A program made the position numbers and the translations under genes. A stretch of 64,000 bases of DNA from Sediminicola luteus (lineage in GTDB: Bacteria; Bacteroidota; Bacteroidia; Flavobacteriales; Flavobacteriaceae): assembly GCF_002514735.1 (NCBI RefSeq), contig NZ_KZ300477.1:249879-313878 (forward strand), written 5' to 3'. Numbering within the stretch: the stretch's first letter is position 1; every line of letters starts with the position of its first letter. Of this stretch, positions 56,516 to 64,000 are shown piece by piece. The notes below the pieces were generated by a model. The model had not been told where the DNA came from. It worked only from the letters and a program-made list of their open reading frames with translations, and did no database searches.

Positions 56516-56992
56516 TTATCTGTAAAACATTTGGGTAAAGTAGTAGTTACCTTCAGCATCGCTTTTAACGGAAATTCCGGTATGGGTAAAATTGCTTTCA
56601 ATGTTTAGGCGGTGTCCTTTACTCGACATCCATTTGTCAAAAGCCGCTTGTGCCGTTTCATAATCCTTGGCTACGTTTTCAGCAATCATTTCGGCCGATG
56701 TTTTTGCAGAAAGCGCTGTGGCCCGGGCACTGAAATTATCATGACTCAATTCCCCTTTGCTAATCATGTAGTTGTTGTGGGCTTGGGCGGCCTCATAGGC
56801 TTCAGTATTCAAGGCCAAAGGTACACGACCGATCGATTTACGATAATCGTTAACAATGATCATCAACTCCTGCTCTATTCCGGTCACATTTATGGCATCG
56901 GAAATGGCAGGGGTTTCGGCAATATCTTCTTTGGTACAAGATCCAAACCCTAAAAATAAGGCAATAGAAAGCAAGGGCAACAACTTCTTCAT
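56516..56992 (-). CDS. CAP (SCP/PR1) domain lipoprotein
   Basis: The 158-residue protein has lipoprotein signal MKKLLPLLSIALFLGFGSCT with the lipobox cysteine at 19. The CAP domain follows: ELMIIVNDYRKSIGRVPLAL, YEAAQAHNNYMISKGELSHD (active-site H and acidic residue), AENVAKDYETAQAAFDKWMS SKGHRLNIE and YYFTQMFYR. CAP proteins have many roles, often at the cell surface. It is monocistronic and divergent from the alpha-2-macroglobulin gene. Confidence 0.9.
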   Translation of the reverse strand: MKKLLPLLSIALFLGFGSCTKEDIAETPAISDAINVTGIEQELMIIVNDYRKSIGRVPLALNTEAYEAAQAHNNYMISKGELSHDNFSARATALSAKTSAEMIAENVAKDYETAQAAFDKWMSSKGHRLNIESNFTHTGISVKSDAEGNYYFTQMFYR

Positions 56993-57240
56993 GGTCGCTT
57001 CATTTTGTTTGACCTTCGAAAAAGTAGGGTTTCGAGGGCCGGGGGTTAATAAGCTGATTTGGGATCGCTACACAGCAATATTAAGGCAAGGTGAAGGAGT
57101 TGATCCGAAATATTCCTTGAACCACAATTATTTTCGATTAGCTACGTTCGTGTCGATTAACGGTATAAAATCCTCGTTTTATTAAAACCGACCGCGTAGT
57201 ATTATGCAGTATCTTTACCGATAGAAACCAGCATTTTACC

Positions 57241-60200
57241 ATGAGGAAAATCTTCCACCTCCTACTCGTTATAGGCTTTTTGAGCCTTTCTTCCTGTAAA
57301 AACAAAAGCAACAAAGCTACTTTATCCCAACTCGATCGTTATTCGGAATATATCAATCAGATTACCCATGGGATTATCTCTACCCATGATCCCATACGAG
57401 TGGTTTTTGCCCAACCCCTTTCTACCTATGAAGTTGGTTCGGTACTTGAGCCCAATCTCGTTGAAATTACGCCAAAGACCAAGGGTAGCTTACAACTCGC
57501 GGACGATAAGACCTTGGTTTGGATTCCCGACTCTCCTTTATTACAGGATACCGAATATCGTATTAGCCTGAAAATGGATGTTTTATATCCGGATATCGAT
57601 AAGAAGTTAAGTACCTTCGCCTTTGCCTTCAAAACCCTGAAACAACAATTTTCGGTCTATACCGAGGGCATTCAATCTTATGATAAAAACCTACAATATG
57701 TAAAAGGAGAAATCCGCTTGGCCGATTTAATGGCCGTAACCGAGGTGGCCCAACTCATAAAGGCGACCCAAGAAGGGGAAGCCGTTTCGTTTACATTGCA
57801 AAGCCCCCCCGAAAAGGGCCGACAGTTTTCCTTTATACTCGACAGTATCCAAAGAAAGGATAGCGATTCTGAATTACACCTTAAGTGGGATGGGAGTCCG
57901 TTTGGCATTTCCACCCAAGGCAGTGATGTATTGACCATTCCGGGTAAGGACAACTTTAGTGTTACCCGAATAGAGGTACAGACCCAGCCCAGCAAAATGT
58001 TGGAAATCCATTTTTCGGATCCCTTAAAGAAAAACCAAGATTTCAAAGGTTTGGTGAATCTTCAGGGCGATTCCAAATTAAAGTTCAAGGTTGCGGGCAA
58101 TACCTTAAAAGTATATCCGTCGAAAACCACAACGGGCACCCTATCAATAGAGGTGTTCCCGGGTATTGCCAGTGAAGACGATTATAGTTTAAAGGCGGCC
58201 TTTCAAGAGAGGGTGGCCTTTGAACAACCTAAACCCGAACTCAAGGTGCTTTCGAGCGGAACGCTTTTACCCAGTTCCAATAACCTAAAAATCAATTTTG
58301 AAACCGTAAACCTTAAAGGGGTCGATGTGCGCGTATTTCGCATTTTCGAAAACAACGTGCTACAGTTTTTACAGACCCGCGAATTGGAAGGCTATGGCAA
58401 CCTCCAACGGGTAGCCCGCCCCATTGCCCAAAAAACCTTAGACCTACAGTCACAAGCCGGTTTCCGTGCCGAGAAATGGACCGCCCATGCGCTTGATCTC
58501 TCCACTTTGATCGAACCCGAACCTGGTGCTCTATATAAGGTAGAGTTCAATATTAGGCCCTCCCTATCCCTTTACCAATGCGAACAGACGTATTTTGACG
58601 GCTACAAAGAAGACAAAAGCGAATACGACCAAGAGACGGAAACCAGTTATTGGGATGGCTCTGAAAGCTACTATTACGAAGGCGGTTATTACAATGGTTA
58701 TGACTGGAACGAAAGGGAAAATCCCTGCCATGGCACCTATTATGTAGACAAAAAGAAGTACGCTACGGTATTGGCCACCGATATTGGGGTTACGATTAAA
58801 AAAGGGGCGAACAACAGCTATTTTGCAGCCGTGACCAACCTATTGGACACCGAACCCATGGCTGGGGCCAAACTCACCTTTTATAATTACCAGCAACAGC
58901 CATTGGGATCCTTGGTTACCGATGCAGAGGGAATGGCCATTTTCGATGCCGAAGAAAGTGCTTATTTCGTGGTAGCAGAGGCCCAAAACCAAAAAACATA
59001 TTTAAAACTCAAGGATGGCAATGCCCTTTCGATGAGTAAGTTCAATGTTTCAGGGGCCCAGATCCAAAAAGGCATCAAGGGGTATATTTACGCCGAAAGA
59101 GGGGTTTGGCGCCCTGGGGACGAGATGCATTTGTCGTTTATGCTTAACGACAAGGCCAATCCGTTGCCTAGTGGTCACCCCATAAAACTTGAACTTTTCG
59201 ATCCGTACCAAAAGTTGATCAAACGGGAATTGCGAAAAACAAATGCCGAAAACCTCTATTACTTCAGGCTCAAGACCGAGGCTACGGACCAAACTGGGCC
59301 TTGGCTGGCCAAAGTGTCGGTGGGCGGTGCCGTATTTACCAAATCGTTGCGCATAGAAACCATAAAACCCAATCGATTAAAGATTCAGGCCCAACTGAAA
59401 GGCAACGCCAAGACCATACAAGAAAATATAGCGGCCGAAATAGCCGTAAAATGGCTGCACGGTGCCACGGCCCGAAACCTAGATTTGGATGTTTCGGCGA
59501 AATTCGACCAAAAGCGAACCCAGTTCACGGCTTATCCGGCCCATGTATTCGACGACCCCAGCCGTTCGTTTTCCGGGGAAGAACAAGAGCTCTTTAAGGG
59601 GAAATTGGATAGCGAGGGAAAGGCCCATTTCAGTATGCGACCTAAGCTTGAAAACAAGGCGCCCGGAAAGTTGAACGTGGCCTTCTTGACCAAGGTCTAT
59701 GAAGATGGGGGCGATTTCAGTACCGATGTATTCACGGCCGAATATGCCCCATACGATACCTATGTTGGGCTTTTGGTACCCAAAGGAGACAGCAAACGCA
59801 ATATGCTTCTGACCGATACCCAGCATCGTTTTGAACTGCAAACCGTAACGGCAGAAGGAAAACCTAAGGCTACCCAAGGTTTACAGGTTAGTATACATAA
59901 GGTAAAATGGCGCTGGTGGTGGGAAAGCGGCCCAGACAACCTATCGAATTATCAGAGCAGTAGGTACCATGAAGAAGTTTTTTCGAAAACCTTGGATACC
60001 GATACCCAAGGAAAGGCCCATTTCGATTTTGAGCTCAAGTACCCCGATTGGGGCCGGTATTTGGTACGGGTAGAAGACCCTTCGGGTGGCCATGCAACCG
60101 GGCAAACCATTTATATCGACTGGCCAGGCTGGGCCGGAAAGGCACGAAAGGGTGACCCTACCGAGGCCAGCATGCTCCGATTCAGTACCGACAAGGAAAC

Positions 60201-62742
60201 CTATAATACTGGGGAAACCGCCCAGGTCAGCTTTCCTAGTTCCTTGGGGTCGCGTGCCCTATTGACCGTAGAAAATGGAAATGAGGTATTGGAGGCCCAA
60301 TGGGTAAACACCCAAGAAGGGGAAACCAAGGTAGAACTTCCGATTACGGAACTTTACACGCCCAATGTATTTATCCATATATCACTTTTACAACCCCATG
60401 CCAATACTAAAAACGATGCGCCCATGCGCTTGTATGGGGTAGTACCCATAGCGGTAGAAAATCCGGAAACCCGTTTGGCCCCAGAGATCCAAATGCCTAA
60501 TACGCTACGCCCGGAAACCGAGGTAACTGTTAAAGTAAAGGAAAAACAAGGCAAACCCATGGTGTATACACTGGCTGTGGTAGACGAAGGCTTATTGGAC
60601 CTAACCCGTTTTAAAACCCCTGACCCTTGGAATGCCTTTTATACCAAAGAAGCCTTGGGCGTAAAAACCTGGGACGTTTTCGATGATGTGGTAGGCGCTT
60701 ATGGCGGGCGAATCAACCATATTTTTGCCATTGGTGGCGATGGAGCCTTGGCCGGGGCGAACAACAAAAAAGCCAATCGGTTCAAACCTATGGTTCTTCA
60801 TTTAGGACCATTTACGCTAGCTGCGGGTAAAACCGATACCCATAGCCTGAACATTCCAAAATACATTGGCGCGGTACGTACCATGGTAGTAGCACACGAT
60901 TCCGACGTGGGGAGTTATGGTTTTGCCGAAAAATCGACCCCGGTCAAAAAACCACTGATGGTCTTGGCCTCCCTGCCCCGTAAAGCCAGTCCTGGTGAAA
61001 AAATCAAGGTACCAGTAACCGTTTTTGCCATGGAACCCAAAGTAAAAAAGGTTACGGTTAAGATCGATGGTCTTAGCGGGTTTAAAAACCTGGGGGACAG
61101 CTCGAAACAAGTAATATTTGATCAACCCGGTGAAAAAATGGTCTATTTCGACTTGGAAGTCACCGAAGGTGTAGCCATCGGCAAACTTAGCATCAAAGCT
61201 TCAGGTGCCGGGGAAAGGGCAAGTTATGATCTGGAAATGGATTTGGGCAACCCCAACCCCATCAGTAGTACCCTACAACATTTGGTATTACAGCCTAAAT
61301 CTGAAACCAGCTTGGCTTGGGATACCTTTGGGGTAGCCGGAAGCAATGGGACCGAACTGGATATTTCGAGCTTACCTCCCATGAATTTTAACGGCCGTAT
61401 GCAAAATTTGATTCGCTATCCGCATGGCTGTTTAGAACAAATTACCTCGGCGGCCTTTCCCCAACTCTATTTAGATGATATGTTCGATTTGGATATCAAT
61501 CGTAAACAAAAGGCTGAAAAACATATTAAACAAGCCATAGACCGATTAAAATCGAACCAATTACCCAATGGCGGGTTCGGGTATTGGCCTAGCCAAAATC
61601 GCGCCAATGATTGGGGCACCTCTTATGTAGGCCATTTCTTCTTGGAAGCCGAAAAACAAGGCTATGTGGCCCCAATCGGATTTAAGCAAGCTTGGATAGA
61701 CTACCAAAGAAATACGGCGAAACGTTGGCGGGCCGGAACCAACCATTCCGACCTTAACCAAGCCTACCGCCTCTTTACCTTGGCTTTGTCCGGTAATGCA
61801 GAGCTGGGGGCCATGAACCGACTGCGGCAGAAAACCACACTTTCTACGAATGCCAAATATCGTTTGGCGGCAGCCTATGCCCTTATGGGTCAAAAACAAG
61901 TGGCGAAAGAAATGCTTCAGGGTACCACACCAGATTTTAACGACCGGAACCATTACCGTTCCTATGGCTCGGTGACCCGCAATAAGGCCATGGCCTTGGA
62001 AACCTATGTGATACTGGAAGATATGGCCAAAGCCCAGAAAATAGCCGAAGCCATCGCCAAAAACCTTCAAGAAACAAAATGGATGAGTACCCAAACCACG
62101 GCATACGCCCTTTTGGCCTTGAGCAAATTCGCAAAAGGGGTCGGTGGCAAGGGTATACAATTGGATATGGGTACAAACGGAAAAGTATCGACAGAAAAAG
62201 CTACGGCGATTCGCAATGTTTCAGTAAAACCAGGGCACAATAGCCTACAATTGAAAAACCAGGGGGAAAACACCCTTTTCGTTACCCTATCGAATTCGGG
62301 GCAATTGCCCATTGGCCAAGAAAAAACCTATGGACGCAACCTAAGGCTTAGTCAACGTTTCACAGATAAGAAAGGCGGCAGCATTGTAGTCGATAAGGTG
62401 GCCCAAGGCACCAATTTGGTTATGGAGGTTATCGTTACCAATACAAACGCTGAACCGATAAAAGATGTAGCCTTAACTACCTTTTTACCTAGTGGCTGGG
62501 AAGTGATAAACACCCGATTTACCGACTATGGGGAAGTAGCCCAAGCCGATTATTCTGACATCAGGGACGATAGGGTAAACCATTATTTCGATTTAAAGAA
62601 AAACGAAACCAAAACCTTTAAATTATTGGTCAATGCCTCCTATTTAGGGTACTATTATTTACCAGGGGCCCAAGTAGAGGCCATGTACGATGCCGAATAT
62701 GCTGCCCGAAACAAAGGCCAATGGATTCAAGTAACGGAATAA
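57241..62742 (+). CDS. Alpha-2-macroglobulin family lipoprotein with CLEQ thioester
   Basis: The 1833-residue lipoprotein has signal MRKIFHLLLVIGFLSLSSCK with cysteine at 19. MG domains run through the first two thirds, including GYIYAERGVWRPGDEMHLSF and VYTLAVVDEGLLDLTRFKTP. An ANEXT-like segment is FKPMVLHLGPFTLAAG. The thioester CLEQ is at residues 1397-1400 (YPHGCLEQITSAAFPQLYLD), followed by the TED helices and a receptor-binding-like end. The thioester is intact, so it can trap proteases covalently in the periplasm. A Tyr/acidic loop between C447 and C496 is unusual. The usual partner, penicillin-binding protein 1C, is not adjacent. Confidence 0.95.
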   Translation: MRKIFHLLLVIGFLSLSSCKNKSNKATLSQLDRYSEYINQITHGIISTHDPIRVVFAQPLSTYEVGSVLEPNLVEITPKTKGSLQLADDKTLVWIPDSPLLQDTEYRISLKMDVLYPDIDKKLSTFAFAFKTLKQQFSVYTEGIQSYDKNLQYVKGEIRLADLMAVTEVAQLIKATQEGEAVSFTLQSPPEKGRQFSFILDSIQRKDSDSELHLKWDGSPFGISTQGSDVLTIPGKDNFSVTRIEVQTQPSKMLEIHFSDPLKKNQDFKGLVNLQGDSKLKFKVAGNTLKVYPSKTTTGTLSIEVFPGIASEDDYSLKAAFQERVAFEQPKPELKVLSSGTLLPSSNNLKINFETVNLKGVDVRVFRIFENNVLQFLQTRELEGYGNLQRVARPIAQKTLDLQSQAGFRAEKWTAHALDLSTLIEPEPGALYKVEFNIRPSLSLYQCEQTYFDGYKEDKSEYDQETETSYWDGSESYYYEGGYYNGYDWNERENPCHGTYYVDKKKYATVLATDIGVTIKKGANNSYFAAVTNLLDTEPMAGAKLTFYNYQQQPLGSLVTDAEGMAIFDAEESAYFVVAEAQNQKTYLKLKDGNALSMSKFNVSGAQIQKGIKGYIYAERGVWRPGDEMHLSFMLNDKANPLPSGHPIKLELFDPYQKLIKRELRKTNAENLYYFRLKTEATDQTGPWLAKVSVGGAVFTKSLRIETIKPNRLKIQAQLKGNAKTIQENIAAEIAVKWLHGATARNLDLDVSAKFDQKRTQFTAYPAHVFDDPSRSFSGEEQELFKGKLDSEGKAHFSMRPKLENKAPGKLNVAFLTKVYEDGGDFSTDVFTAEYAPYDTYVGLLVPKGDSKRNMLLTDTQHRFELQTVTAEGKPKATQGLQVSIHKVKWRWWWESGPDNLSNYQSSRYHEEVFSKTLDTDTQGKAHFDFELKYPDWGRYLVRVEDPSGGHATGQTIYIDWPGWAGKARKGDPTEASMLRFSTDKETYNTGETAQVSFPSSLGSRALLTVENGNEVLEAQWVNTQEGETKVELPITELYTPNVFIHISLLQPHANTKNDAPMRLYGVVPIAVENPETRLAPEIQMPNTLRPETEVTVKVKEKQGKPMVYTLAVVDEGLLDLTRFKTPDPWNAFYTKEALGVKTWDVFDDVVGAYGGRINHIFAIGGDGALAGANNKKANRFKPMVLHLGPFTLAAGKTDTHSLNIPKYIGAVRTMVVAHDSDVGSYGFAEKSTPVKKPLMVLASLPRKASPGEKIKVPVTVFAMEPKVKKVTVKIDGLSGFKNLGDSSKQVIFDQPGEKMVYFDLEVTEGVAIGKLSIKASGAGERASYDLEMDLGNPNPISSTLQHLVLQPKSETSLAWDTFGVAGSNGTELDISSLPPMNFNGRMQNLIRYPHGCLEQITSAAFPQLYLDDMFDLDINRKQKAEKHIKQAIDRLKSNQLPNGGFGYWPSQNRANDWGTSYVGHFFLEAEKQGYVAPIGFKQAWIDYQRNTAKRWRAGTNHSDLNQAYRLFTLALSGNAELGAMNRLRQKTTLSTNAKYRLAAAYALMGQKQVAKEMLQGTTPDFNDRNHYRSYGSVTRNKAMALETYVILEDMAKAQKIAEAIAKNLQETKWMSTQTTAYALLALSKFAKGVGGKGIQLDMGTNGKVSTEKATAIRNVSVKPGHNSLQLKNQGENTLFVTLSNSGQLPIGQEKTYGRNLRLSQRFTDKKGGSIVVDKVAQGTNLVMEVIVTNTNAEPIKDVALTTFLPSGWEVINTRFTDYGEVAQADYSDIRDDRVNHYFDLKKNETKTFKLLVNASYLGYYYLPGAQVEAMYDAEYAARNKGQWIQVTE

Positions 62743-63059
62743 TTAGCTCGTAAGCAAGTATGTTTTGAAGGAAACAACCTACATTTTTATGGGATAGGGA
62801 TAGTTCTGATTTCTATCTGTATAAAAATAGCCCTTTAATTTTAGGAGTTTACATACCGCCAAGGGTAAAAATCCTTAAATTTGGGGCCATAAGGCGTAAA
62901 ACACGTGTAGAATCAAGGCTTTTGTGTCGCTCATTCGGGAATAGTTGAAAAATGATGCGTGATACCGAACGTTTAGTCGGATATATTTGCCCTTTATCGA
63001 TTCGTCCTTTTATTCAGAGTATAACTAAACAAGTATATTAACTGAGATTTTTCAAAACT
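62743..63059. other. Upstream region of the second sulfatase
   Basis: No gene is present in these 317 bp. The only recognisable element is a perfect -7 box, TATATTTG, at 62982-62989. The remainder is AT-rich without strong hairpins. Confidence 0.5.
62982..62989 (+). promoter_or_regulatory. Promoter -7 element TATATTTG of the second sulfatase gene
   Basis: An exact match to TAnnTTTG, about 70 bp before the ATG at 63060. No clear -33 TTTG was seen. Confidence 0.5.
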
Positions 63060-64000
63060 ATGAAAAGAAGCGCTTTGCTTATCGCCCTTTTGGCGATGCC
63101 ATTTATTATGATGGCCCAGAAGAACAAGAAGCCGAATATCCTCGTTATCTGGGGAGACGACATCGGTTGGGCCAACATTAGTAAGTACAACCACGGCATG
63201 ATGGGGTACCAGACCCCGAACATTGACCGAATCGCCAACGAAGGTGCCATGTTCACCGATTGGTATGCACAACAATCCTGTACCGCAGGTAGGGCCGCCT
63301 TTATTTTAGGGCAGCACCCTTTCCGTACCGGACTTTTGACCATTGGTATGCCTGGTGCCAAACAAGGTATCCAAGCCGACCAACCTACCATTGCCGAATT
63401 GTTAAAGAACCAAGGGTATACCTCGGGCCAGTTCGGAAAGAACCACTTGGGTGATCGCGACGAGCACTTACCGACCAACCACGGTTTCGATGAGTTCTTT
63501 GGTAACCTGTACCACTTGAACGCCGAAGAAGAGCCGGAAACCTATTATTACCCAAAAGATGCCGAGTTCCACAAAAAGTTCGGACCTCGTGGGGTAATCC
63601 ATTCGTATTCTGATGGTCGTATCGAAGATACGGGGCCTTTGACCCGTAAGCGTATGGAGACTGCCGATGAGGAATTTACCGCAGCTGCCATTAAATTTAT
63701 CGAAAATGCCCACAAAGCTGGTAAGCCTTTCTTCGTTTGGTTGAGTGCCACCCGTATGCACGTTTGGACCCACCTTAAGGAAGAAAGCCAAGGTGTAACC
63801 GGAATCGGTCTTTATCCCGATGGTATGGCCGAGCACGACAAAGCCATTGGTACCGTATTGGCCAAGTTGGAAGAGTTGAAGATCATAGACAATACCGTAA
63901 TCATGTACTCTACCGATAACGGTGCCGAGAAATTTACATGGCCCGATGGTGGTACTACCCCATTCGCCGGTGAAAAAGGTACCACTTGGGAAGGTGGTTT
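63060..64000 (+). CDS. Secreted arylsulfatase, partial (C-terminus off the right edge)
   Basis: The ATG at 63060 opens a frame to the window end, about 313 residues. The signal peptide is [40 protein letters not shown] supplies metal aspartates, and the formylglycine motif is C74-T-A-G-R78 ([15 protein letters not shown]), a variant of C-x-[32 protein letters not shown] and [20 protein letters not shown] follow. It belongs to the S1 sulfatases and probably acts in the periplasm or at the surface. No sulfatase-modifying enzyme is seen here. Confidence 0.93.
   Translation, partial: MKRSALLIALLAMPFIMMAQKNKKPNILVIWGDDIGWANISKYNHGMMGYQTPNIDRIANEGAMFTDWYAQQSCTAGRAAFILGQHPFRTGLLTIGMPGAKQGIQADQPTIAELLKNQGYTSGQFGKNHLGDRDEHLPTNHGFDEFFGNLYHLNAEEEPETYYYPKDAEFHKKFGPRGVIHSYSDGRIEDTGPLTRKRMETADEEFTAAAIKFIENAHKAGKPFFVWLSATRMHVWTHLKEESQGVTGIGLYPDGMAEHDKAIGTVLAKLEELKIIDNTVIMYSTDNGAEKFTWPDGGTTPFAGEKGTTWEGG

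Noticed and set aside
61561-62160. Minus-strand 199-codon frame inside the alpha-2-macroglobulin gene
   Set aside because: It is antisense to conserved coding sequence and shows no domain or start signal.

Overview
The window reads as chromosomal DNA of a marine member of the Bacteroidota, most likely a Flavobacteriaceae species close to Zobellia, Maribacter or Muricauda. The genus is inference. The reasons are a complete aerotolerance (moxR-DUF58-batABCDE) operon, a type IX secretion (T9SS) sorting domain on a large secreted protein, lipoproteins with Bacteroidota-style lipoboxes, two secreted sulfatases, an alpha-2-macroglobulin lipoprotein, and promoters matching the Bacteroidota -7 consensus TAnnTTTG. 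No tRNA, rRNA, CRISPR array, prophage or intact insertion sequence was seen.

Layout. 0-3 kb: a minus-strand run of DNA polymerase IV, a DinB-superfamily enzyme, a WYL regulator and a GyrI-like protein cut by the left edge. 3-4.4 kb: a Rossmann protein and a YafQ-type toxin-antitoxin pair. 4.6-7.9 kb: a translationally coupled thiamine salvage operon (thiM-thiE-tenA-thiD) ending in a CYTH phosphatase. 8-11 kb: an HxlR regulator divergent from an NmrA-like reductase, a second reductase and a lipoprotein. 11-18 kb: an accessory, repeat-rich stretch. It holds an orphan HEPN-like protein, four copies of a palindromic repeat around a decayed outer-membrane barrel gene, an AT-rich minus-strand block of cassette-like genes (one broken by an in-frame TGA) with a long attC-like hairpin, and about 160 bp direct repeats flanking a YdeI-family gene next to an AraC regulator. 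18-24.5 kb: a sulfatase, pheS, and a beta-carbonic anhydrase/SulP pair that probably handles bicarbonate.

24.6-33.7 kb: one long minus-strand operon moxR, DUF58, a two-TM BatD-like protein, batA, batB, batC, batD, batE, with almost every junction overlapping. 33.8-36.6 kb: an aldo/keto reductase, a short-chain dehydrogenase and an AlbA_2 protein. 36.7-41.9 kb: a PfkB sugar kinase, a small lipoprotein and a 1235-residue Asp-box T9SS cargo. 42.1-46.2 kb: an SPFH-GYF protein, a double zinc-ribbon membrane protein, a metallophosphatase and an acyl-ACP desaturase. 46.3-54 kb: a tandem-OmpA protein with a membrane HhH protein, a bestrophin, a serine beta-lactamase-family protein with a TPR tail, two Rossmann oxidoreductases, a Crp-like regulator and two acetyltransferases. 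54-57 kb: an ALDH7-type dehydrogenase, 3-hydroxyanthranilate dioxygenase and a CAP lipoprotein. 57.2-64 kb: the 1833-residue alpha-2-macroglobulin and a second sulfatase cut by the right edge.

The strongest candidates for something undescribed are the cassette-like block at 12.2-15.2 kb with its attC-like element, the covarying palindromes at 11.7-12.2 kb, plus-strand terminators near 48 kb with no matching gene, and the thiD-CYTH coupling.
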